A program made the translations under genes and the position numbers. Below the pieces are notes generated by a model. It had not been told where the DNA came from and did no database searches. It saw only the letters and a program-made list of their open reading frames with translations. Shown in pieces: positions 25,770 through 33,267 of a stretch of 53,170 nt of DNA (positions are counted from its first letter, which is position 1; each line of letters begins with the position of its first letter). The DNA is from Marinomonas sp. TW1 (GTDB lineage: Bacteria; Pseudomonadota; Gammaproteobacteria; Pseudomonadales; Marinomonadaceae), in the NCBI RefSeq assembly GCF_001625355.1, contig NZ_JSEE01000021.1:1-53170 (forward strand). The letters are read 5' to 3'.

Positions 25770-26666
25770 ATGATTCGCAAAGATATGTTTTTGGCGTTGA
25801 TTATTATCATCGCTTGGGGCTTTAACTTTATCGTCATGCGTTGGGGGTTAGATGAACTCACACCGATGATGTTAGGCGGATTGCGTTTCCTCGTCATCGG
25901 TATGATTGGCTGTTTCTTTTTTTCTCGCCCCAACACGCCACTGCTTTGGTGTATTGGTTATGCTTTGTCATTGAACTTCGGACAATTTGCGTTTTTATTC
26001 AGCGCCATGTCATTTGGTATGCCTGCAGGGCTTGCATCTTTGGTCCTGCAATCTCAGGCCATTTTCACACTGCTGTTCGCTATTTTATTGTTGAAAGAAA
26101 CCGTTCGCCCCTACCAAGTACTTGCGATTGGCATTGCGATTGGTGGTTTAGCGGTGATCGGATTAGACAATGAAGACTCCACCATGACGGCCCTTGGCTT
26201 TGGCTTGACCTTAGCCGCGGGATCCAGCTGGGCGCTGGGCAATATATTCACCAAAATCATCAGTCGAAAAGGTTACGATGCCAATTTAAACCTGATTGTT
26301 TGGTCTAGCTGGGTGCCGCCAGTGCCTTTCTTTATCTGTGCATATTTCATCGATGGCAGCGATGTTATGTGGAGCAATATCGTCAATCTGAATCTAAAAA
26401 CCATTGCGACGCTGGCGTATTTATCGCTGTTTGCAACCTTAGCGGGTTATGGTCTATGGAGTTATTTACTGTCTCGTTACCCTGCGGCAACCGTGGCACC
26501 GTTAACCTTAGGCGTACCCGTTGTCGGCCTCACCTCAGCGGAGATTTTCCTGTCTGAAACCGTCAGTATGATGCAATGGATGGGGATTTTAATTGTACTG
26601 CTTGGATTAATGCTCAATACATTCGGTGGCCGCTGGCTCAAGAAAGTTAACCAGCGCGCCACTTAA
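25770..26666 (+). CDS. EamA/DMT-superfamily exporter
   Basis: A 298-residue membrane protein made of two EamA repeats, about ten helices (first repeat starts LALIIIIAWGFNFIVMRWGLDELTPMMLGGLRF; second repeat is TALGFGLTLAAGSSWALGNIFTKI...). The pattern is that of O-acetylserine/cysteine-type exporters; family members export amino acids and related metabolites. AAGGGA lies seven bases before the ATG. The 296-base region upstream is divergent with the tctD-like gene, and I see no recognisable signals in it. Confidence 0.86.
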   Translation: MIRKDMFLALIIIIAWGFNFIVMRWGLDELTPMMLGGLRFLVIGMIGCFFFSRPNTPLLWCIGYALSLNFGQFAFLFSAMSFGMPAGLASLVLQSQAIFTLLFAILLLKETVRPYQVLAIGIAIGGLAVIGLDNEDSTMTALGFGLTLAAGSSWALGNIFTKIISRKGYDANLNLIVWSSWVPPVPFFICAYFIDGSDVMWSNIVNLNLKTIATLAYLSLFATLAGYGLWSYLLSRYPAATVAPLTLGVPVVGLTSAEIFLSETVSMMQWMGILIVLLGLMLNTFGGRWLKKVNQRAT

Positions 26667-26687
26667 CGATCACCTTGAAATGAACGT

Positions 26688-27518
26688 CTAATCTTTTCGA
26701 TCTTGTTGCTCGTCGATTTTATCCGCCAAGCGAGCGACTTGAGCCTGCAATTCGGCTATTTGTGTCACCAAAGCCTGATGATGGTTTTCCTGGTTCTCGT
26801 GCTCTTCTTGCGCGGTTTCCCGAGTCATTACATCCAACACCACACCCACCATCATGTTTAAGAACACAAAGGCCATTAGGAAGATAAAGACAATATAGAA
26901 GATCCAGCTGAATGGGTACACAGTCATCGTCTCGTACATCACATCTGTCCAGTCTTCGAACGTCGCAACGCGGAACAAGGTCAACATGGAAATCGCAATA
27001 TCACCCCATAAATCTTCATTCACTTGATGGAAGAAAATGGAACCAACCGCAGCAAAAATATAAAAGATAATAAACATCAGCAAGGCAATGTAGCCCATTT
27101 TCGGAATGGCTTTTAATAAGGCATTAATCAAAAAGCGTAAATCCGGAATGATGGAAACCAAACGTAAAACACGAAATACACGCAATAGACGCGCTACCAA
27201 GATCATTTCCGTATCAGATACGGGGACTAAACTGCCCACCACAATTATGGTATCAAAAATGTTCCAAGGGTCACGGAAAAAGCGTTTCTTATCGTCGCAT
27301 GCAATAAAACGCAAACTGATCTCAACGAGGAAAAAAACGGTAATAAAGGCATCTAAATAATTGATGGCCGCTTCTACACCATAGGGTAACGAATAGGTTT
27401 TCGCCCCAACCGTTAATGCCGCAACAATAATAATACTGATGATAAAACCTTGAAACCAAACACTGCGTTCAACGCGTTTCATCAAAGCTAGCCAGTTACT
27501 TGAACGACTCATTCCCAT
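26688..27518 (-). CDS. Voltage-gated sodium-type ion channel (NaChBac-like)
   Basis: A 276-residue single-domain six-helix channel. S4 carries four regularly spaced arginines (Arg110, 113, 116, 119 in LVARLLRVFRVLRL). The pore has the selectivity filter TFEDW (186-190) before TDVMYE, close to the TLESW of NaChBac but with Asp in place of Ser, which adds charge. S6 follows (IVFIFLMAFVFLNMMVGVV). The C-terminus is a hydrophilic helix with heptads (HHQALVTQIAELQAQVARLADKIDE), the tetramerising coiled coil of the family. In marine bacteria such channels admit sodium and link to motility or pH balance. It is monocistronic. Confidence 0.92.
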   Translation of the reverse strand: MGMSRSSNWLALMKRVERSVWFQGFIISIIIVAALTVGAKTYSLPYGVEAAINYLDAFITVFFLVEISLRFIACDDKKRFFRDPWNIFDTIIVVGSLVPVSDTEMILVARLLRVFRVLRLVSIIPDLRFLINALLKAIPKMGYIALLMFIIFYIFAAVGSIFFHQVNEDLWGDIAISMLTLFRVATFEDWTDVMYETMTVYPFSWIFYIVFIFLMAFVFLNMMVGVVLDVMTRETAQEEHENQENHHQALVTQIAELQAQVARLADKIDEQQDRKD

Positions 27519-27629
27519 GACAATTTCACCTAATAATCAATCTTATGTACCCGCTTCAAAGACAGGCGCAGTCATATTAAGTTCATATCATTAGGATTTA
27601 AAGCAGAAATAAGCGCTCACACGAGCAAA

Positions 27630-27905
27630 TTAGGTCCGTTTAACACGAACGACTTTCATGATTTCAACGGGGATACCAGCCACAATCTCCTGTGCCGGAT
27701 AGTAGGTCAAGTTGACACGAGCACCGCGCAAGGTTCGATATTTCCCTTGGCGTTTAAAGCGAAATGGCACGTCATAACCTTCAATCATCAGAGTATGGAG
27801 AATCCAATCTTCCTGTGATCGTTGCACATGGGACTTCACTTTTAAGGTATCAGACTGTACAAGCTCTCCGTGACTCTTTAACAAGGTTTCAGGATCGGAT
27901 TTCAC
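27630..27905 (-). CDS. Conserved small cytoplasmic protein of unknown function
   Basis: A 91-residue basic protein with GTG start and a strong AAGGAGG seven bases upstream. The central block (DWILHTLMIEGYDVPFRFKR) and following block (YRTLRGARVNLTYYP...GIPVEIMKVVRVKR) look like a compact beta-rich domain. I recall similar short proteins in marine gammaproteobacteria but no function. It stands alone between the channel and the AEC carrier. Confidence 0.78.
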   Translation of the reverse strand: MKSDPETLLKSHGELVQSDTLKVKSHVQRSQEDWILHTLMIEGYDVPFRFKRQGKYRTLRGARVNLTYYPAQEIVAGIPVEIMKVVRVKRT

Positions 27906-28040
27906 TTGAGCCTCCTTACGATAAGCTGAAAGCCTCTAAGTATGACACAAAACCAACTCAAGCATAAAAAATTGAACGTTTTTTAGCCAAATGCGCTGTT
28001 TTTTCTTATTTCAGCTTATCTTCTGTAGTGGGCTCTTCTG

Positions 28041-28928
28041 TTAAAGCACATAAAACAACACGCATGGCACAATCGCTAAGCTCATTAAATTACTGATTAA
28101 TACGATCGACGCCACTTTATGGGGTTCTTGTTGGTATAACTCAGCCACCATATAATTCAAAACCGCAGGCGGTAGACATGCGAACAGGAGTAAATAACCA
28201 AAGTATTCCTCTGACACGCCCACTGTTGCTTGCCATACAAAAGCCACAATCAATCCACTCAATGGGCATAAAAAACCACTAATGACCCCTAATCGCCACT
28301 GGCTAAAATCAACACTGGTCATGCGTACACCCAATGCAAACAACATTAATGGGATGGCAATTTGCCCTAGCATATCCACTGTAACCTTCATGGCAGGCAT
28401 AACTTGCCAACCTTGTAGGCTCCAAACTAGGCCTAACATGGTCGCAATGATCATCGGCATTTTCAGTATATTGAGCGGATTGGATCTTGGATTCAGGAGG
28501 TATATGCCCACGGTAAAATGCAGTAAGTTTTCGGTTAGAAATAGCACCACGGCAATTGGCAAAGCAGACTCACCGAAGGCCAATAAAATCAGCGGAATTC
28601 CTAAGTTACCACTGTTATTAAACATCATTGGTGGCACTAAGGTTTTTGGCGACACGTTTAACCACTTACACAACGGCCACACCAATAACCCTGAACCGAG
28701 TACCACCACGGCTGCCGCCAGCATCAAATCTAAATAGAGAGCAATATGAAACTCTTTGGAAGCCATAACAGAGAAGATGAGCGCCGGTGCAAACACGCTG
28801 ATGTTAAGGCGATTAGCGACCGTCATATCCGTTGGACGGACTCGCGCATACAGAAAAGCAATGACAACAATACAGGTCAGAGGAAAGACCGTATTAAATA
28901 TTTGCGTAACGACAGATGAGGAGTCCAT
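28041..28928 (-). CDS. AEC-family transporter (auxin efflux carrier type)
   Basis: A 295-residue membrane protein with about ten helices in two halves. Family features include the NSGNLGIPL motif (about 105-113) in the middle of the first half and LFALGVRM in the second half. Bacterial AEC proteins carry dicarboxylates such as malate or malonate, or other small acids. AAAGGG lies close before the ATG. It starts 68 bases after the second sugar-binding protein gene, with a small hairpin at 28950-28969 in the gap, so it may be the last gene of the sugar operon. Confidence 0.85.
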   Translation of the reverse strand: MDSSSVVTQIFNTVFPLTCIVVIAFLYARVRPTDMTVANRLNISVFAPALIFSVMASKEFHIALYLDLMLAAAVVVLGSGLLVWPLCKWLNVSPKTLVPPMMFNNSGNLGIPLILLAFGESALPIAVVLFLTENLLHFTVGIYLLNPRSNPLNILKMPMIIATMLGLVWSLQGWQVMPAMKVTVDMLGQIAIPLMLFALGVRMTSVDFSQWRLGVISGFLCPLSGLIVAFVWQATVGVSEEYFGYLLLFACLPPAVLNYMVAELYQQEPHKVASIVLISNLMSLAIVPCVLFYVL

Positions 28929-28949
28929 TTTTTGCCCTTTATGATGAAG

Positions 28950-28969
28950 AACAATAGCTTACTATTGTT
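28950..28969. promoter_or_regulatory. Intergenic hairpin or operator before the AEC gene
   Basis: A perfect dyad AACAATAG-ctta-CTATTGTT. It lacks a T-run, so it is more likely an operator or an RNA stabilising hairpin than a terminator. Confidence 0.35.
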
Positions 28970-28996
28970 ACATGGAAAGGCCAATCAGGTCGTAAG

Positions 28997-29977
28997 CTAG
29001 TTTTTCTCGACCAATACCGCTGGGATCAAAATAAACCGTTGAGGAACGTCTTTACCGGCTAACAAGTCCATGCCAATTTCAATGGCGGTCTCAGCCATTT
29101 GCACTGGTCGCTGAACCGCTGTCGCAATCCAAGGATTGCCTGGCTGCTTAATCAGATCTTCAGCGAAAGGGGCCCCATCGACCGAGGCCAATACAAATTC
29201 ATCACGCTGAGCTTGTTTTGCCGCCCTGAGTGCCCCCAGAGCAGTTGGGTCATTAATAGTAAATACCGCATCAATATGATCGTACTCTTCCATTAGATAA
29301 GTCATGGCTTCCATTCCGCCCTCTACACTGCCCGTACCATTCATGCGGTCACTGAGCAGACGAATATTAGGGTACTTATTCAAGGCGGATTTACACCCCG
29401 CCACACGCTCAATCACAGACGACACTAACACGCCATTGATGATCACAAAATTGCCTTGATAACCGGTTTTCTTCGCTAGCCTTTCACATGCAATCACACC
29501 GGCTTGAACATTGTCCGTTGTGATGGTGGCATCCGCGCCATCGGCATTCACATCCACCGCAATGACTTTGATCCCCGCACGCTGAGCCTTAGCGACAACC
29601 GGCGCCACCTTGTACTCATCGGCGGCGGTTAACACAATTAAATCCACATCTTGTTCAATGAAATCGTTGAGTTGCTCTATCTGTCTTTGCCAATCATAAG
29701 CATCGGAACGAATCAGCATTTTAACCGGACCGTTCGCCAAAGCTTGAGCTTTGCTGGTTGCGGAATCCACTAACTTAACAAAGTAAGGGTTACCTAAATC
29801 CGCCACACTAATGCCGATGGATCTAAGAGGTTGTGGTTCAGAAGATTGAGACGAAATAGGTAAGGCTAAGGTCGCACAAAGCAACACAGCTATACCACTA
29901 GGCAGTACACGACGCACCATCCAGCTTGTACGCAGCCGCACAAAACCACAGCGAATAAGATTGATGATTGCTTTCAT
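28997..29977 (-). CDS. Second RbsB/TorT-like periplasmic sugar-binding protein
   Basis: A 326-residue type I periplasmic binding protein. A long basic lead (MKAIINLIRCGFVRLRTSW) precedes a signal peptide core (about 26-40). The mature part opens with SIGISVADLGNPYFVKLVDS and has VDLIVLTAADEYKVAPVVAKA, VIAVDVNADGADATITTDN, and VFTINDPTALGALRAAK. GAGGG before the ATG supports the long start. It follows frcA after 148 bases that contain a weak hairpin. The transporter already has its own binding protein (32096-33127), so this one could give a second specificity or act as a TorT-like sensor partner of the TorS-like kinase encoded upstream. Confidence 0.85.
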   Translation of the reverse strand: MKAIINLIRCGFVRLRTSWMVRRVLPSGIAVLLCATLALPISSQSSEPQPLRSIGISVADLGNPYFVKLVDSATSKAQALANGPVKMLIRSDAYDWQRQIEQLNDFIEQDVDLIVLTAADEYKVAPVVAKAQRAGIKVIAVDVNADGADATITTDNVQAGVIACERLAKKTGYQGNFVIINGVLVSSVIERVAGCKSALNKYPNIRLLSDRMNGTGSVEGGMEAMTYLMEEYDHIDAVFTINDPTALGALRAAKQAQRDEFVLASVDGAPFAEDLIKQPGNPWIATAVQRPVQMAETAIEIGMDLLAGKDVPQRFILIPAVLVEKN

Positions 29978-30004
29978 GAAATGCCCTCTAACATGGCAGA
30001 TAAA

Positions 30005-30052
30005 ATAAGCCCCTATTTTGCCTTACTCACCATAAGAACAAAACAGAGGCTT
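30005..30052 (-). terminator. Weak terminator or processing hairpin after the frcA-like gene
   Basis: Long arms (30007-30020 with 30039-30052, two mismatches in 14) are followed on the minus strand by ATTTTATC. The loop is large, so termination is probably partial. Confidence 0.4.
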
Positions 30053-30125
30053 AATGTTAATCTGGCACGCTTTTACCTTATGTCCTTTGTCATCACGAAA
30101 TCACGCCAAAGCCAATGAGGCCAAA

Positions 30126-30920
30126 TTAAGCCGCACTCTCGGATTCATCGACTTCCATAGCCCCAGTCATAATCGCAACGGCATCCGACATGGAATGTGA
30201 TTCGGGTGTCACCACCGCAGTGCGTTTGCCCAAACGGTGAATATGAATACGGTCCGCGACTTCAAACACATGAGGCATGTTATGACTGATCAGGATAATC
30301 GGTAAACCACGGTCTCGTACCTCTTTGATCAAATTGAGTACGCGGCGTGATTCTTTAACACCCAGCGCTGCCGTCGGCTCATCCATGATCACCACCTTGC
30401 TACCAAACAACGCGGATCGAGCTACCGCGACACCTTGACGCTGGCCACCCGATAGTGACTCAACCGCTTGGCTGATATTTTGAATGGTCATCAAACCTAG
30501 CTCGGCCATTTTTTCTCGGGCGCGCTTTTCCATTTCTTTCTTATCCAGCATGCGAAACACTGACCCCAAGATGCCTGGTTTACGCAACTCACGACCAAGA
30601 AAAAGGTTGTCGGCAATATTCAACGCAGGTGACACGGCTAAGTTCTGATAAACCGTTTCGATACCCAGAGCTCTGGCTTCCATCGGCGAATTGAAATGCA
30701 CTGGTTTACCATCCAAGAAAATTTCCCCTTCATCTGGGGTGAGAGCCCCTGACAAGGCTTTGATCAAAGACGATTTGCCCGCACCGTTGTCCCCAATGAC
30801 GGCCAGAATTTCACCAGGATAAAGTTCAAAATCCGCATGATCGATTGCAGTGACACTGCCGTAGCGTTTCACTAAGTTTTTCGTTTGCAAAACCGGTGTT
30901 TGGTTGTAATCGACTGTCAT
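30126..30920 (-). CDS. Sugar ABC transporter ATP-binding protein (FrcA type)
   Basis: A 264-residue single-domain ATPase. Walker A is GDNGAGKSS, the signature is SLSGGQRQGVAVAR, Walker B is KVVIMDEPTAAL, and the switch His is in LISHNM. The compact form with one ATPase domain (rather than the fused RbsA form) and the sequence around the signature resemble fructose importer FrcA. The frame is open to 30998, but GAGGG upstream of the ATG at 30920 fixes the start, which overlaps the permease stop by one base (TAATG). Confidence 0.9.
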   Translation of the reverse strand: MTVDYNQTPVLQTKNLVKRYGSVTAIDHADFELYPGEILAVIGDNGAGKSSLIKALSGALTPDEGEIFLDGKPVHFNSPMEARALGIETVYQNLAVSPALNIADNLFLGRELRKPGILGSVFRMLDKKEMEKRAREKMAELGLMTIQNISQAVESLSGGQRQGVAVARSALFGSKVVIMDEPTAALGVKESRRVLNLIKEVRDRGLPIILISHNMPHVFEVADRIHIHRLGKRTAVVTPESHSMSDAVAIMTGAMEVDESESAA

Positions 30921-32002
30921 TATGCTGTCCCTCTTCGAATCCACTGATCGACACCAACGGCGACGATGATCAAGATACCCACGGTGAATTCTTGCCATAA
31001 AACATCCACACCAGCGAGCGCCAATCCGTTACGAAACACACCAACAACTAATGCTCCGATCAGCGTACCGTAAATAGAGCCTCGCCCACCAAATAAACTA
31101 CAGCCACCAATCACCACGGCGGTAATACTGTCTAAGTTAGTGGTATAACCTGCCTGTGGACTGACCGATCCGATACGACCAATTAATACCCAAGCGCCAA
31201 TCGCACACACAACACCCGCTAAGATGTATACAGATAATAAAATACGGTCCGTGCGAATACCGGCTAATTTCGCCGCGACTGGATCATCTCCGGTGGCATA
31301 TACATGACGTCCCCAAGAGGTCCAATTTAAGGCATACCAAATGACAAAAAACAGTGCCAACATCAGCAGAGAACCATAAGTTAATCTGGCACCGAAAACG
31401 TTAACCGTCTCGCCTAACCACTGTAATAAAGGCGCCGCAGCACTGATGTCTTGTGAACGAATGGTTTCACTTTTGGAGTACCAAAGATTCAACGCAAAAA
31501 ACACATTCCAAGAACCCAAGGTGGCAATGAATGGCGGCAATTTCATACGAGTAATCAGCAAACCATTGATAAATCCAGTAACGGCACCCACACCAATACC
31601 AATCAATAATGCCAACCAGGCTTCAAAGCCATAGTCCATTGCCATCCGTCCCATCACCACAGACGACAACACCATAATGGCACCAACTGAGAGGTCGATA
31701 CCCGCGGTTAAAATAATTAGGGTTTGTGCAACACCAATCACACCAATGATGGTCACTTGCTGCAAAATCAGTGACAAGTTAAATGGGTGTAAGAAGCGGC
31801 CGCCAATGATCATACTAAAGGCCACAATAGCAAGGATCAGTACAATGCTTGGTGCGGCAACAGGATAATGATGCAGAAACTTTTTAAAACGCTCTAATAA
31901 GGTTGCACGATGTTCGAAACTGGCGACATACGTTTGCGCTTGATCCGCCACCTTATCGTGCTCAAGCACAGGCGATGAGGGTTTTGTGTCGGTTGAACTC
32001 AT
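30920..32002 (-). CDS. Sugar ABC transporter permease (FrcC type)
   Basis: A 360-residue permease of the RbsC/FrcC family. A hydrophilic N-terminal stretch of about 45 residues precedes some ten helices. The family blocks ILTAGIDLSVGAIMVLSSV (about 112-130), GRIGSVSPQAGYTTNLDSITAVVIGG and SLFGGRGSIYGTLIGALVVG are present. It forms the membrane channel for a monosaccharide, probably fructose or a pentose. It overlaps frcA by one base and follows the binding-protein gene after 93 bases that hold a strong hairpin. Confidence 0.9.
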   Translation of the reverse strand: MSSTDTKPSSPVLEHDKVADQAQTYVASFEHRATLLERFKKFLHHYPVAAPSIVLILAIVAFSMIIGGRFLHPFNLSLILQQVTIIGVIGVAQTLIILTAGIDLSVGAIMVLSSVVMGRMAMDYGFEAWLALLIGIGVGAVTGFINGLLITRMKLPPFIATLGSWNVFFALNLWYSKSETIRSQDISAAAPLLQWLGETVNVFGARLTYGSLLMLALFFVIWYALNWTSWGRHVYATGDDPVAAKLAGIRTDRILLSVYILAGVVCAIGAWVLIGRIGSVSPQAGYTTNLDSITAVVIGGCSLFGGRGSIYGTLIGALVVGVFRNGLALAGVDVLWQEFTVGILIIVAVGVDQWIRRGTA

Positions 32003-32019
32003 AGACTACTCCAGACAGG

Positions 32020-32051
32020 AAAACAGCCGTTAGCCCATGACGGCTAACGGC
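32020..32051 (-). terminator. Intercistronic hairpin after the sugar-binding protein gene
   Basis: A perfect 10-bp stem (GCCGTTAGCC 32026-32035, GGCTAACGGC 32042-32051) is followed on the minus strand by TGTTTTCC. Its place after the binding-protein gene suggests partial termination or 3' mRNA protection, which raises binding protein over permease. Confidence 0.65.
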
Positions 32052-32095
32052 AAAAGCGGGCACCTTCTTTTTGCCCAACTACCATTGAAACGGGG

Positions 32096-33127
32096 TTAGC
32101 CCCAGCACATACTCAAACCCGTTTTCGAGCTGATTGATTGCACGCCTTTGACTGGTTCATCTGTAATAAGCTGAACCCCTGTATCGAAGAAGTCCAAGCC
32201 ATCAGAAGCGGTTGGACGTGAGCCCGACTTAGCGAACTCAACAATCGCAGTCACCCCTTCAGAGGCCATTTTTAGAGGGAATTGCATGGAGGTTGCGCCA
32301 ATCACGCCATCACGGATGTTACTTACACCAGGGCAACCGCCATCGACAGAAACAATCAGCACGTCTTTTTCCAGACCGAATGATTTCAACGCTTCATAAG
32401 CACCAGCGGCAGCTGGTTCGTTGATGGTGTATACCAAATTCACTTCAGGGTCTTTTTGAAGTAGGTTTTCCATCGCTCGGCGACCACCTTCTTCTGACCC
32501 TTGAGTCACATCATTACCAACAATACGAGAATCCGTTTCATCACCATTACGACGCGGGTCTTTTAGATCAATACCAAAGCCCTTTAAGAAACCTTGGTCA
32601 CGCGCTACATCAACAGTAATTTGACTGCTATTCAAATCTAATAAAGCAATTTTCGCGTCTTTGGCCTTATCGCCCATTTTCGCTTTTGCCCACATACCAA
32701 TCATTTCACCGGCTTTAAAATTATCAGTGGCAAACGTCATGTCCGCGGCACTCGCAGGGCTTAAAGGCGTATCCAAAGCGATGACCAACAAACCGGCATC
32801 ACGAGCTTTTTGAATAGCAGGGACAATGCCAGAAGTATCACTTGGCGTGATCAATATGCCTTTCGCACCCGCTGAAATTAAATTCTCAACAGCTTGTACT
32901 TGGGTTTCATTGTCGCCGTCGTAACGGCCAGCAAAAGTACGCAATTCCACACCAAGCTCTTGTGCTTTGGCTTGTGCGCCTTCTTTCATTTTAACGAAGA
33001 ATGGGTTGGTATTGGTTTTGGTGATCAAACCTATGATAGGGGTTTCGGCTACCGCTACGCTGGATAAGCTGGTTGCAGCGATCAAGCACGCCAATTTCTT
33101 AGCAGAAAATTGCTTCATGAATTTCAT
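32096..33127 (-). CDS. Sugar ABC transporter periplasmic binding protein (FrcB type)
   Basis: A 343-residue type I binding protein. The signal peptide ([20 protein letters not shown]... to SVAVA) is followed by [24 protein letters not shown]. Sugar-site blocks include [38 protein letters not shown] and [16 protein letters not shown], much as in fructose-binding FrcB. The frame opens at 33175, but the start at 33127 gives the clean signal peptide and has GGAG upstream. It lies 140 bases after the TorS-like kinase gene. Confidence 0.9.
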   Translation of the reverse strand: MKFMKQFSAKKLACLIAATSLSSVAVAETPIIGLITKTNTNPFFVKMKEGAQAKAQELGVELRTFAGRYDGDNETQVQAVENLISAGAKGILITPSDTSGIVPAIQKARDAGLLVIALDTPLSPASAADMTFATDNFKAGEMIGMWAKAKMGDKAKDAKIALLDLNSSQITVDVARDQGFLKGFGIDLKDPRRNGDETDSRIVGNDVTQGSEEGGRRAMENLLQKDPEVNLVYTINEPAAAGAYEALKSFGLEKDVLIVSVDGGCPGVSNIRDGVIGATSMQFPLKMASEGVTAIVEFAKSGSRPTASDGLDFFDTGVQLITDEPVKGVQSISSKTGLSMCWG

Positions 33128-33267
33128 TGTTCTGTAACTCCAATCTTTTGTTTTTATTATTGGCATTGATGCCACTCAGGAACCTTTGATTCCTTGCCAA
33201 TAATATGAAGTGTAAAAACTAACGAATAATTTCAATTTTCAATTTTTATTGTAATATTTGTAATATT

